Both the position numbers and the translations under genes were made by a program. A stretch of DNA of 64,000 bases. It comes from Butyrivibrio sp. XPD2002. GTDB lineage: Bacteria > Bacillota > Clostridia > Lachnospirales > Lachnospiraceae. The notes under the pieces were generated by a model. The model saw only the letters and a list, made by a program, of their open reading frames with translations. It made no database searches and was not told the DNA's origin. Position 1 is the stretch's first letter, and each line of letters opens with the position of its first letter. Where the stretch lies: assembly GCF_000423945.1 (NCBI RefSeq), contig NZ_AUIY01000017.1, positions 62,001 to 126,000 on the forward strand. The letters are read 5' to 3'. Shown piece after piece: positions 17,770-27,472 of the stretch.

Positions 17770-18972
17770 ATGACAGAAATACCTATAGAAGCTCAGATAA
17801 AGCCTTTTATCTTTTTAATACTACTCATATGTTTTTTGTCCTTAAACATCATATATGCCAAGACCAATGAAAATCTTGGTAACAAGAGAGAGATAAATGC
17901 TTTTAAAGGCATGCTTGTTTCTTTTATGATTTATGTTCTTGAAGATTCAAGGCTTCTTATCGGAGATGCCTTTTATACTGCTCTGCCGCGCCCGATAGTT
18001 TTGTTCATAATGTCTACCGGATTTGCATCTATGTCGTTTGCCTGCTTTTTCTGGTTTCTTCATGTAAGCGCTAATCTGAGCAAGCCCTCAGGTCTTTCAA
18101 AGATATGCTCCTTTAATATCAGGACAATTCTGATACACCTTCCTCTGGCTCTGGTCCTGCTACTTCTTTATACGCCCTTGTATGTATGCGTTTATGAGCT
18201 CTCAGGAAACACTCCTGTTTTCAAACCCATGCTTTCATTTATATTATTGATGGATTATATTTATCTGATATCTGCTACCATTATCTCAATTAGAAACAGA
18301 ATACAGGCAAAAACAAAGCATGAGAAAAAGAAATATAACAGCCAGATTATTTTCATACTGTTCTTTACCATCAATGGCATTTTGATTGCATTTTTGCTTA
18401 ACCTTCCTGCCATTGAACTATGTGTTATTCCTGTCGTTTTGAAGCTTTTTGTAGAATTACAAGATGCACAGATATATACGGATGCTCTTACCAAGCTTTA
18501 CAACCGCAGACGTATGACTGATTTCATAAATGAAGAGATCGCCACCTGCAGTGAAGAACATCCGTTGACTATTATAATGATGGATTTGGACTATTTTAAG
18601 AGTATCAATGACATTCTGGGGCATGAGGAAGGCGATAAGGCTCTTGTTGCCATATCCAAAGCCATGCGTAAAATACTCCTGCCCAGAAATGCCGTTGCAG
18701 CAAGATGGGGTGGAGATGAATTTGTCATTGCAGGAAAAGATCCTGCACTCTCTTCAGAATTCAGAACTCTGCTCTCAAAGACCTTTGAAGATAATAAGAT
18801 TCTAGGCTACACCCCTTCGTTCAGCACAGGAACTTATATCTGTACTTCCCATGCCACAACCTGCACTGAGGCTCTTGCCTATGCGGATTCTGCCCTGTAC
18901 AAGGACAAGGAAGAACGTCACAAGACAGCAGGAGATTTCATACAAAAACTGCATGAAATTAAAATGAAGTAG
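17770..18972 (+). CDS. Membrane-bound diguanylate cyclase
   Basis: Seven or so N-terminal membrane segments (to residue ~225) resembling a 7TM sensor are followed by a complete GGDEF domain: DALTKLYNRRRM, MDLDYFKSINDILGHEEGD, and the active site ARWGGDEFVIAG. An I-site RxxD is not obvious before the active site. It should make c-di-GMP in response to an unknown membrane or external signal. The ATG at 17770 (MTEIPIEAQ) is preferred over an upstream ATG at 17746 because GAGAGG lies 8 nt before it. It is one of very few plus-strand genes and stands alone, converging on gltD. Confidence 0.9.
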   Translation: MTEIPIEAQIKPFIFLILLICFLSLNIIYAKTNENLGNKREINAFKGMLVSFMIYVLEDSRLLIGDAFYTALPRPIVLFIMSTGFASMSFACFFWFLHVSANLSKPSGLSKICSFNIRTILIHLPLALVLLLLYTPLYVCVYELSGNTPVFKPMLSFILLMDYIYLISATIISIRNRIQAKTKHEKKKYNSQIIFILFFTINGILIAFLLNLPAIELCVIPVVLKLFVELQDAQIYTDALTKLYNRRRMTDFINEEIATCSEEHPLTIIMMDLDYFKSINDILGHEEGDKALVAISKAMRKILLPRNAVAARWGGDEFVIAGKDPALSSEFRTLLSKTFEDNKILGYTPSFSTGTYICTSHATTCTEALAYADSALYKDKEERHKTAGDFIQKLHEIKMK

Positions 18973-19000
18973 ATTATTCAAAACCTATATAACACAGCAA

Positions 19001-19032
19001 TGCGGAACATTGCCTTTCAGCAACATTCCGCA
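19001..19032. terminator. Hairpin between convergent genes (dgc / gltD)
   Basis: TGCGGAA and TTCCGCA flank an 18-nt region with a further TTGC/GCAA pairing. No long T-run follows on either strand, so it is a modest bidirectional terminator candidate. Confidence 0.45.
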
Positions 19033-19131
19033 CCACCATATGAACAATATGAAAAACATAGGAGAAACTAAAACATAAACACCTGTCTAAAACATAGGCG
19101 AAGCTAACAACAGCTACCTGCATGTAAAATT

Positions 19132-20619
19132 TTAGTTAGTATATCCCATCAGGTATTCATCTACTTCCTTAGCGCAGGCTCTGCCTTCTGCAATAGCCCA
19201 CACAACGAGAGACTGACCTCTTCTCATATCACCTGCCGAGAAGATCTTGGTGCCCTCAACGTGGTAGCTGCCCTCAGGAGTAAGGACTGTTCCGCGCTGG
19301 GTCTTCTTAAGAGAAAACTCATCAGCAGTATAATCCTCACAGCCGATAAAGCCTGCTGCGATAAGGAGAAGGTCACACTTGATCTTCTTCTCTGTACCTG
19401 CAACCTCCACAAGCTTACCGTCCTTGAAGGTAACCTTTACTGTTTCTATCTGCTTAAGTGCTCCCTTCTTATCAGTCTCAATACTCTTGACTGTTGTCTC
19501 GAAGACTCTGGGATCACTTCCAAATACATGGATTGCTTCCTCATGGCCGTAGTCTGTCTTTAAGACCTTGGGCCACTCAGGCCATGGATTATTAGCTGCT
19601 CTCTCAACGGGAGGCTTAGGCATCATCTCAAGTGCTGTGACTGTCTTGGCACCGTGTCTTATAACTGTACCTATGCAGTCATTACCTGTATCACCGCCAC
19701 CGACGATCACTACATTTTTGCCTGCAGCATCGATGTATCCGCCGTGCTCTGTAAGTGCAGCTGTAGTTGTATCACCGGAATCCATAAGTGCCTTGGTGGT
19801 ACTTGTAAGGAAATCTACCGCATTATAAACGCCCTTAACCTTTGCAGGATCAGCTACCGCAAGAGGACGCTCCTTCTTGGCACCGCAGCACAAAACAACT
19901 GCATCAAAGCTGCCAAGAACATCAAATGCTTTCTTGTCCTTGCCTACATTTACGCCTGTATGGAAAACAACTCCCTCTTCCTCCATGAGCTTTCTTCTGC
20001 GCCTGATCACGCGCTTATCAAGCTTCATGTTAGGGATACCATACATGAGAAGACCTCCGATCTCGTCCTCTCTCTCAAACACTTCGACCTTGTGACCTCT
20101 GTGATTGAGCTCGTCAGCAACAGCAAGTCCTGCAGGACCGCTTCCTACTACTGCTACTGTTTTTCCGCTTCTGATCTGCGGGATGAAGGGCTTGATATAT
20201 CCCTTCTCGTAAGCTGTTTCCACCAGATACAGCTCATTATCATGAACCGTTACAGCATCTCCATACTGTCCGCACATGCATGCCTTCTCGCAGAGTGCGG
20301 GGCATACACGACCTGTGAACTCAGGAAAATTGCTGGTCTTGTGTAGTCTTGCAAAGGAGTGCTCATCATGACCTCTATAGAGTTCGTCATTCCACTCAGG
20401 TATCAGATTGTGAAGAGGACAGCCTGTAACCATACCGCCAAGATTCATAGCGGACTGGCAAAAGGGCACGCCGCAGTTCATGCAGCGTGATGCCTGTTCA
20501 CGTCTTTTTTCTGTATCCAGGGGCTTATGAAATTCATCAAAGTTCTTAATTCTTTCCGCCGGTGGTACATCCGTATTGTTTTTTCTTTTATATTCTAAAA
20601 AGCCTGTATCTTTTCCCAT
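19132..20619 (-). CDS. gltD: Glutamate synthase (NADPH) small subunit
   Basis: Transfers electrons from NAD(P)H through FAD to the large subunit for reductive amination of 2-oxoglutarate by glutamine-derived ammonia. 495 residues. The N-terminal Fe-S region has CMNCGVPFCQ and a later VTGCPLHNLIPEW with CEKACMCG. The FAD-binding GxGxxG is VGSGPAGLAVADEL (~158-171), the NAD(P) site is VVGGGDTGNDCIGT, and the C-terminus has SAGDMRRGQSLVVWAIAEGR. It starts 1 nt after the gltB stop and is the last gene of the nitrogen operon. Confidence 0.96.
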   Translation of the reverse strand: MGKDTGFLEYKRKNNTDVPPAERIKNFDEFHKPLDTEKRREQASRCMNCGVPFCQSAMNLGGMVTGCPLHNLIPEWNDELYRGHDEHSFARLHKTSNFPEFTGRVCPALCEKACMCGQYGDAVTVHDNELYLVETAYEKGYIKPFIPQIRSGKTVAVVGSGPAGLAVADELNHRGHKVEVFEREDEIGGLLMYGIPNMKLDKRVIRRRRKLMEEEGVVFHTGVNVGKDKKAFDVLGSFDAVVLCCGAKKERPLAVADPAKVKGVYNAVDFLTSTTKALMDSGDTTTAALTEHGGYIDAAGKNVVIVGGGDTGNDCIGTVIRHGAKTVTALEMMPKPPVERAANNPWPEWPKVLKTDYGHEEAIHVFGSDPRVFETTVKSIETDKKGALKQIETVKVTFKDGKLVEVAGTEKKIKCDLLLIAAGFIGCEDYTADEFSLKKTQRGTVLTPEGSYHVEGTKIFSAGDMRRGQSLVVWAIAEGRACAKEVDEYLMGYTN

Positions 20620-20620
20620 T

Positions 20621-23600
20621 TTATGTAAGCTCCTTAAATGCTTCGAGTACTGCGTGCTCGTGATCTATTCCCTGTTCCTCGTATTTTCCGATTGCTGTCA
20701 GCATCTTCTGGTAATCGTTCGGAATTATCTTCTTGAAGTCAGGTATATAATTCTCAAAATCTGCAAGGATCTCAGCACCATACTCAGAGCCTGTCTCTGC
20801 GACATAATCCTCAAGAATTTCTCGAAGCTCTGCAATATCGTACTTTTCAGTGAGCTCACAAAGAGAAGCCATATCCTTATTCATTCTGAGGTAAAGTGTG
20901 TGCTCCTTATCAAGGACATAAGCGATTCCGCCGCTCATTCCGGCTGCGAAGTTTTTACCGGTCATTCCGAGAATGACTGCTCTTCCGCCTGTCATGTACT
21001 CAAGGCCGTGATCGCCACAGCCCTCTGAAACTGCTATGGCACCGGAGTTTCTTACACAGAATCTCTCACCGGCAACACCGCATACATAAGCCTTTCCGGC
21101 TGTTGCACCATACAGAGCAACATTACCGATAATGATATTTTCATGAGCCTTGTAGGTTGCTTTCTTTGAAGGTCTTACAATTACCTTACCGCCTGAAAGT
21201 CCTTTACCGAAGCCATCGTTTGCATCACCGTAAAGCTTAAGTGTTACGCCCTTAGGAAGGAATGCACCGAAGGACTGACCACCGCCGCCATGGGCTTCAA
21301 CCACAACTGAATCATCTGGAAGCGCATTCTTGAAGTCTGCCGTTACTCTGCTTCCAAGAAGAGTTCCGAAGCTTCTGTCGGTACTTGAAATATCAACCTT
21401 AATATTCAGTACAGGCTTCTTTGTAGCTACAACACCATCAACAACTGAGGTTTCAAGACTCTCCTTAAGAGCTTTCTTAGCCTTGTCATATTCAGGAACA
21501 AGTACCTTTTTATCAAGAGTCTTCTCAAGTCCGAAGTCATATACATCAGCAGGATCGAAGTGGTTCTTCTCTCTGCCGGGATAAGCATTATTTAAAATCT
21601 TTCTAAGGTCAGCTGCGTCCTTGCATCTTGCACCGGGAACGCTTCTCATCTTGAGACAGTCCGTTCTTCCGACCATATCAGTGAGCTTCTTAAATCCAAG
21701 CTCGCTCATGATCTCACGAAGCTGTCTTGCTACAAAGAGCATGAAGTTCATAACATGCTCAGGCTTTCCTGCAAATCTCTTTCTGAGCTCCTCGTTCTGT
21801 GTGGCGATACCAACAGGACATGTATCCTTGGAGCATACTCTCATCATCATGCAGCCCATGCATACAAGGGGAGCGGTAGCAAAACCGAATTCCTCGGCAC
21901 CGAGAAGTGCAGCGATTGCAACATCTCTACCTGTCATGAGCTTTCCGTCAGTCTCAAGGACTACTCTGCTTCTAAGACCGTTATCAAGAAGTGACTGATG
22001 TGCTTCACTTACTCCAAGCTCCCAGGGAAGTCCTGCGTGGTGAACTGAGGATGAAGGTGCAGCACCTGTTCCTCCGTCATAGCCTGAAACAAGAATTACC
22101 TGTGCGCCTGCCTTTGCAACACCTGATGCGATTGTTCCAACTCCTGCCTCAGATACAAGCTTTACTGAAATCCTTGCCTTATCGTTTGCATTCTTAAGGT
22201 CGTAGATCAGCTGTGCCAGATCCTCGATTGAATAAATATCGTGATGAGGCGGAGGAGAAATCAGCGCAACACCGGGAGTTGAGAAACGTGTTGAAGCAAC
22301 CCAGGGGTAAACCTTCTTACCCGGAAGATGACCACCTTCACCGGGCTTAGCGCCCTGTGCCATCTTGATCTGAATCTCTTTTGCACTCTGAAGGTATCTG
22401 CTTGTTACACCAAATCTTCCTGATGCAACCTGCTTTACTGCGCTGTTTCTATTAGTACCAAAACGGGCTACGTCCTCACCACCTTCACCGGTGTTGGACT
22501 TACCGCCAAGCTTATTCATGGCAATCGCAAGAGTCTCATGTGCTTCCTTTGAAAGTGAACCATAGGACATGGCTCCTGTCTGGAAACGCTTTACGATCTC
22601 TTCCTCGCTCTCGACCTCTTCAAGGGGTACAGGCTTTCCTGCAGGAACGAAGGACAAAAGTGCGCGGAGTGTATGAGGTCTGTCCTCATCATCCACCATC
22701 TTTGTGTATTCCTTGAAGCGCTCGTAGTCATCCTCACGGACAGCTCTCTGCAGTGTAACGATGGTCTTGGGACTGTACATGTGATCCTCGGTATCCTCAC
22801 CGCTTCTAAGTGAATGGAAGCCGATGGAATCAAGAGTTGTATCTATTGAAAGTCCCAGCGGATCGAAGGCCTTGTTGTGACGAAGCTCAACGTCCTCTCC
22901 GATCTCCTTTATTCCGATTCCGCCTACTCGACTGATTGTTCCTGTAAAGTACTTATCTACAAACTCGCTTGAAAGACCGATAGCCTCAAAAATTCTTGCT
23001 GACTGATATGACTGTAATGTTGAGATACCCATCTTTGCTGCGATTTTTACAACGCCGCCAAGAAGTGCCTTGTTGTAATCAGCAATTGCTGTGTGATAAT
23101 CCTTATCGAGGATTCCGATATCAATGAGCTCTGCGATACACTCCTGTGCAAGATAAGGATTGATAGCTCTTGCACCAAAACCAAGAAGTGTAGCGATCTG
23201 GTGAACGTCTCTGGGCTCACCACTCTCAAGGATAAGAGATACAGCTGTGCGCTTTTTGGTTCTTACAAGATGCTGCTCAACAGCAGATACTGCAAGGAGT
23301 GATGGTATAGGCATGTGGTTTTCATCAACACCTCTGTCTGAGAGGATAACGATGTTCACGCCGTCTGCTACTGCTCTGTCAACTGAGATGCAGAGCTGCT
23401 CCAGTGCTCTTTCAACCGGTGTATTTTTATAATATAGAAGTGATACCTTGCGCACATGGAAGCCAGGCTGATCAAGAGCCTCGATCTTCATGAGATCCAC
23501 GCCTGTAAGGATGGGGTTATTCACCTCAAGCACCCTGCAGTTATCACTTTTTTCCATCAAAAGGTTACCGTCAGATCCAATGTAAACCGTGGTGTCTGTT

Positions 23601-25168
23601 ACGACCTTTTCTCTTAGTGAGTCAATGGGCGGATTTGTAACCTGTGCAAATAACTGCTTAAAGTAACAGAAAAGAGGCTGATGATGCTGTGAAAGCATAG
23701 CCAGCGGAATATCCGTACCCATGGAAACCGTGGGCTCTATGCCGTTCATAGCCATCGGCATTATCTGATTTTTTACGTCTTCATAAGAATACCCGAAAAC
23801 CTTGTAAAGCTTATCGCGCATCTCCTGTGAGTTTGTGGGTATCTTTTTATTAGGAATCTCGAGAGATCCAAGGTGAAGAAGATATCTGTCAAGCCACTCA
23901 CCGTAGGGCTTTGATGTTGAATACTTCTTCTTGCACTCCTCATCTGAAATGATGCGTCCTTCCTTTGTATCAACAAGGAGCATATGTCCCGGTGAAAGTC
24001 TGGACTTCTTAAGGATGTTCTCCTCAGGAATATCAAGTACACCAACCTCAGATGCCAGAATAAGCCTTCCGTCCTTTGTGACATAGTATCTGGAGGGACG
24101 AAGACCGTTTCTATCGAGGGTTGCACCGAACACTTCGCCATCTGTGAAAAGTACAGCTGCAGGACCATCCCAGGGTTCCATCATTGTTGCATAGTAGTGG
24201 TAGAAATCCTTCCTGTCCTGCTCCATGAAATCATTGTGTTTCCAGGGCTCGGGAATTGTGAGCATCATAGCAAGCGGAAGGTCCATTCCGTTCATGTAAA
24301 GGAATTCAAGTGTGTTATCAAGCATCGCAGAATCAGAGCCTGAGGATGCGATAACGGGATATACTTTTCCAAGGTCATCTCCGAAAACGTCAGATGACAT
24401 GGTCTCCTCACGGGCGAGCATTCTATCGCTGTTACCACGGATTGTATTGATCTCACCGTTGTGGGCGATCATCCTGTACGGGTGAGCTCTCTGCCATGAA
24501 GGCGTGGTATTAGTTGAAAAGCGGCTGTGCACAAGTGCTACCGCTGTATGATAATCAGGTGAAAGAAGATCCTCATAGAAGTTTCTAAGCTGACCTACGA
24601 GGAACATACCCTTATAGACGATAGTTCTGGATGAAAATGAGCAGATATAGGTATCCTCTGAGGATTTTTCATACTCACGTCTCAGCTGATAAAGTCGTCT
24701 GTCGAATTCTATGCCTCTATCCGCATCAGAGGGTCTCTCAATGAAACACTGACTGATGTAGGGCATGCAGTTTCTTGCTACTTCTCCCAGAATTTCAGGG
24801 TGGATTTCAACATCTCTCCATCCGAGAACATTGAGATTTTCCTTCTCTGCAATAACTTCAAGCATGCGCTTTGCAAACATTCTCTTCATGGAATCCTGAG
24901 GGAAGAAGAACATACCGATTCCGTAGTCACCGGCAGATTTAAGCTCTATCCCTGCCTTCTTTGCTTCCTTTGAAAAGAATTTGTGAGAGATCTGGACAAG
25001 GATTCCGACACCATCACCCACTTTACCTGTTGCGTCTTTTCCGGCTCTGTGCTCAAGCTTCTCAACAATGCTCAAAGCATCGTCGAGCACTTTATTGTCA
25101 GCCTTGCCGTCGATATTAATAACTGCGCCGATACCGCAGGCATCGCGCTCATTCATCCATGTTTCCAT
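20621..25168 (-). CDS. gltB: Glutamate synthase (NADPH) large subunit
   Basis: Makes two glutamates from glutamine and 2-oxoglutarate. 1515 residues, usual family length. The N-terminal class II amidotransferase would be exposed by removal of ten residues, leaving Cys11 of RDACGIGAV as nucleophile. Then come the central domain, the FMN domain with GEGGEDVARFGTNRNSAVKQV and the 3Fe-4S ligands in CMMMRVCSKDTCPVG, and the beta-helix gltB C-domain with repeated G-x-G turns. An AAGGCGG site precedes METW. A 137-bp gap with a large RNA structure separates it from glnN upstream. Confidence 0.97.
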   Translation of the reverse strand: METWMNERDACGIGAVINIDGKADNKVLDDALSIVEKLEHRAGKDATGKVGDGVGILVQISHKFFSKEAKKAGIELKSAGDYGIGMFFFPQDSMKRMFAKRMLEVIAEKENLNVLGWRDVEIHPEILGEVARNCMPYISQCFIERPSDADRGIEFDRRLYQLRREYEKSSEDTYICSFSSRTIVYKGMFLVGQLRNFYEDLLSPDYHTAVALVHSRFSTNTTPSWQRAHPYRMIAHNGEINTIRGNSDRMLAREETMSSDVFGDDLGKVYPVIASSGSDSAMLDNTLEFLYMNGMDLPLAMMLTIPEPWKHNDFMEQDRKDFYHYYATMMEPWDGPAAVLFTDGEVFGATLDRNGLRPSRYYVTKDGRLILASEVGVLDIPEENILKKSRLSPGHMLLVDTKEGRIISDEECKKKYSTSKPYGEWLDRYLLHLGSLEIPNKKIPTNSQEMRDKLYKVFGYSYEDVKNQIMPMAMNGIEPTVSMGTDIPLAMLSQHHQPLFCYFKQLFAQVTNPPIDSLREKVVTDTTVYIGSDGNLLMEKSDNCRVLEVNNPILTGVDLMKIEALDQPGFHVRKVSLLYYKNTPVERALEQLCISVDRAVADGVNIVILSDRGVDENHMPIPSLLAVSAVEQHLVRTKKRTAVSLILESGEPRDVHQIATLLGFGARAINPYLAQECIAELIDIGILDKDYHTAIADYNKALLGGVVKIAAKMGISTLQSYQSARIFEAIGLSSEFVDKYFTGTISRVGGIGIKEIGEDVELRHNKAFDPLGLSIDTTLDSIGFHSLRSGEDTEDHMYSPKTIVTLQRAVREDDYERFKEYTKMVDDEDRPHTLRALLSFVPAGKPVPLEEVESEEEIVKRFQTGAMSYGSLSKEAHETLAIAMNKLGGKSNTGEGGEDVARFGTNRNSAVKQVASGRFGVTSRYLQSAKEIQIKMAQGAKPGEGGHLPGKKVYPWVASTRFSTPGVALISPPPHHDIYSIEDLAQLIYDLKNANDKARISVKLVSEAGVGTIASGVAKAGAQVILVSGYDGGTGAAPSSSVHHAGLPWELGVSEAHQSLLDNGLRSRVVLETDGKLMTGRDVAIAALLGAEEFGFATAPLVCMGCMMMRVCSKDTCPVGIATQNEELRKRFAGKPEHVMNFMLFVARQLREIMSELGFKKLTDMVGRTDCLKMRSVPGARCKDAADLRKILNNAYPGREKNHFDPADVYDFGLEKTLDKKVLVPEYDKAKKALKESLETSVVDGVVATKKPVLNIKVDISSTDRSFGTLLGSRVTADFKNALPDDSVVVEAHGGGGQSFGAFLPKGVTLKLYGDANDGFGKGLSGGKVIVRPSKKATYKAHENIIIGNVALYGATAGKAYVCGVAGERFCVRNSGAIAVSEGCGDHGLEYMTGGRAVILGMTGKNFAAGMSGGIAYVLDKEHTLYLRMNKDMASLCELTEKYDIAELREILEDYVAETGSEYGAEILADFENYIPDFKKIIPNDYQKMLTAIGKYEEQGIDHEHAVLEAFKELT

Positions 25169-25196
25169 TATGTACCGCCTTATATATTAGTATGAG

Positions 25197-25279
25197 GCTC
25201 CGAATAATAACATGCTAAGTACACATATTTGTTCGTGTTGAACAAAGTATGTGCACTTAGTCTGTTCCTCCATCGGAGC
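25197..25279 (-). ncRNA. Structured RNA between glnN and gltB
   Basis: An outer stem GCTCCGA/TCGGAGC (25203-25197 with 25279-25273) encloses a 20-bp hairpin whose arms CTAAGTGCACATACTTTG.. and ..TATGTGTACTTAG differ by one G-U pair and one bulge (25215-25260), with a 5-nt loop. An unpaired GGAGGAACAGA-like strand lies between. There is no T-run after the stem, so it is not a simple terminator. It could be a processing or stability element or a regulatory leader of gltB. It matches no riboswitch I know. Confidence 0.55.
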
Positions 25280-25305
25280 TGCTTATTACTATAAACAAAG
25301 TAGAA

Positions 25306-27414
25306 TCATCTAAGTGAGAATAACATCTGACCATAGGTCGGGTAGCTTAAGTATTTATCAGGGATAAGAGCCTCAGCTTCATCAACATACTTACGAAGTT
25401 CATCCATGTCAGCAAGGATTGTCTCCTGATAGTAAGAAGCTGTGTCGAGGACCTCAGTCTTTCCTTCTGCTGTCTTGGTGTCTTCTGCAAGCTTATCAAG
25501 AGCTTTGCTCATCTCTGCAGATGCCTTATCAAGTGTCTTTAAGATGCCTGTCTCATGCTCTGCACATGCACCGTCGATGAGGCTCTTTTTCTGGATAATC
25601 TCCTTAGTGAGATCCTTCTGGTAAGCAACAAGACCTTCTGTGAAGTCTTTTCTTACCATCTCCTGCATTGTGAGAGACTCGATGTGGATTGACTTTGAGT
25701 AGTTCTCAAGGAGAATCTCATATCTTGAGTGAAGCTCTTCCTTAGTGAAGATGCCATGCTTTGTGAAGAGGTCGATTGACTCATCACTGATCCAGTAAGG
25801 CATTGCATCGGGAAGTGACTTAAGGTTCGGAAGTCCTCTCTTTGCTGCTTCCTCAACCCACTCATCTGTGTAGCCGTTTCCGTTGAAGAGAACTCTCTTA
25901 TGCTGTGAAAGCTCTTCCTTTAATACTTCAAGGATCTTCTCCTTAAGCTCGTCTCCGCTGTATGCTGAAAGCTTTTCATAAAGCTTTGCGATCTCTTCTG
26001 CTACTGCAGTGTTAAGTACGATGTTAGCGTTTGCTACAGAAACTGCTGAACCGGGCATACGGAACTCGAACTTGTTTCCTGTGAATGCGAAGGGTGATGT
26101 TCTGTTTCTGTCTGTGTTGTCCTTTGTGAAATGAGGAAGTACATTAGCACCCATAGCCATCTGTACCTTGCCCTGGCCTTCGTATGCTGTTCCTTCTTCT
26201 ACGCCCTTAAGAACGCCTGCGAGCTCGTCACCAACAAAGATTGAAATGATTGCCGGCGGTGCTTCGTTTCCACCAAGTCTGTGATCGTTTCCTGCAGATG
26301 CAACGGAAAGTCGAAGAATCGGCGCGTACTCATCAACTGCTGAAATAACAGCCATTAAGAATACAAGGAAAGGAATGTTGTCGCTGGGATGCTTTCCGGG
26401 ATCAAGGAGGTTCATTCCTGTGTCAGTGCAAACTGACCAGTTGTTGTGCTTACCTGAACCGTTGATTCCCTCGAAGGGCTTTTCATGTAAGAGGCATGCG
26501 TAGTTGTGCTTATCAGCAACCTTTTTCATAACCTCCATAGTAAGCTGGTTGTGATCAACAGCGATGTTTGCTGTCTCAAATACGGGTGCAAGTTCGTGCT
26601 GTGAAGGTGCAACCTCGTTGTGCTTTGTCTTAGCGGGAATGCCCAGTTTCCAGAGCTCCTCGTCAAGATCATGCATGTAAGCTGATACCTTGGGCTTGAT
26701 TACGCCAAAGTAATGGTCCTCCATCTCCTGTCCTTTTGTTGCAGGTGCACCGATAAGGGTACGACCTGTAAAAAGAAGGTCCTTTCTCTTTTTGTAGAAG
26801 TCCTTATCAATAAGGAAATACTCCTGCTCAGAGCCGATTGTGGTGTTTACGCGCTTTACATCTGAATATCCTAACAGGTGGAGCATTTTAACCGCTTCCT
26901 TTGACAGAGCTTCCATCGAGCGCAGAAGAGGTGTCTTCTTATCAAGCGCTTCTCCGCCGTATGAACAGAAAGCGGTAGGAATGTAAAGTGAACCATCTTT
27001 TATAAAGGCAGGAGATGACGGATCCCATGCAGTATAACCACGTGCTTCAAATGTTGCACGAAGACCGCCTGAAGGAAAACTTGATGCATCGGGCTCGCCC
27101 TTTACAAGTTCTTTTCCTGAGAACTCCATGATGACTGTTCCGCCATCAACAGGAGAAATGAAGCTGTCATGCTTCTCAGCAGTAAGCCCGGTCATAGGCT
27201 GGAACCAATGTGTGAAATGTGTTGCACCGTTCTCTACTGCCCACTCCTTCATAACAGCTGCAACGCAGTTAGCTACGTCCAGCTCAAGGTGAGTTCCCAT
27301 CTCAATTGTCTTATGAACAGCTTTATAAATATCCTTAGGAAGGCGCTGTTTCATTACCTTGTCATTAAAAACCAAACATCCAAATTCTTCTGTAAGTTTG
27401 CTTGCTTCTATCAT
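25306..27414 (-). CDS. glnN: Glutamine synthetase type III
   Basis: ATP-dependent amidation of glutamate by ammonia. At 702 residues it has the length of the GSIII class, much longer than GSI, and carries the GSIII hallmarks EKPFEGINGSGKHNNWS and FAFTGNKFEFRMPGSA, plus a C-terminal helical extension. Typical start MIEASKLTEEFG with GGAGG upstream. GSIII is common in Bacteroidetes, cyanobacteria and rumen or gut clostridia, often under low nitrogen. It lies between asnB and gltB, so glutamine made here can feed both amidotransferases encoded next to it. Confidence 0.97.
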   Translation of the reverse strand: MIEASKLTEEFGCLVFNDKVMKQRLPKDIYKAVHKTIEMGTHLELDVANCVAAVMKEWAVENGATHFTHWFQPMTGLTAEKHDSFISPVDGGTVIMEFSGKELVKGEPDASSFPSGGLRATFEARGYTAWDPSSPAFIKDGSLYIPTAFCSYGGEALDKKTPLLRSMEALSKEAVKMLHLLGYSDVKRVNTTIGSEQEYFLIDKDFYKKRKDLLFTGRTLIGAPATKGQEMEDHYFGVIKPKVSAYMHDLDEELWKLGIPAKTKHNEVAPSQHELAPVFETANIAVDHNQLTMEVMKKVADKHNYACLLHEKPFEGINGSGKHNNWSVCTDTGMNLLDPGKHPSDNIPFLVFLMAVISAVDEYAPILRLSVASAGNDHRLGGNEAPPAIISIFVGDELAGVLKGVEEGTAYEGQGKVQMAMGANVLPHFTKDNTDRNRTSPFAFTGNKFEFRMPGSAVSVANANIVLNTAVAEEIAKLYEKLSAYSGDELKEKILEVLKEELSQHKRVLFNGNGYTDEWVEEAAKRGLPNLKSLPDAMPYWISDESIDLFTKHGIFTKEELHSRYEILLENYSKSIHIESLTMQEMVRKDFTEGLVAYQKDLTKEIIQKKSLIDGACAEHETGILKTLDKASAEMSKALDKLAEDTKTAEGKTEVLDTASYYQETILADMDELRKYVDEAEALIPDKYLSYPTYGQMLFSLR

Positions 27415-27433
27415 TTTTCTCCTCCTTAAATCC

Positions 27434-27453
27434 GGTTCCTCTGTTGCAGAACC
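27434..27453 (-). promoter_or_regulatory. Small hairpin before glnN
   Basis: GGTTC/GAACC with a short inner TG/CA pairing lies ~20-40 nt upstream of the glnN start in the 58-bp asnB-glnN gap. It may affect translation or processing. It is too small to call a terminator. Confidence 0.3.
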
Positions 27454-27472
27454 TCACTTAATAATTAACAAT

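Noticed and set aside
25197..25279. Intrinsic terminator before gltB
   Set aside because: No T-run follows the stem on the minus strand, and the neighbours form a continuous pathway operon.
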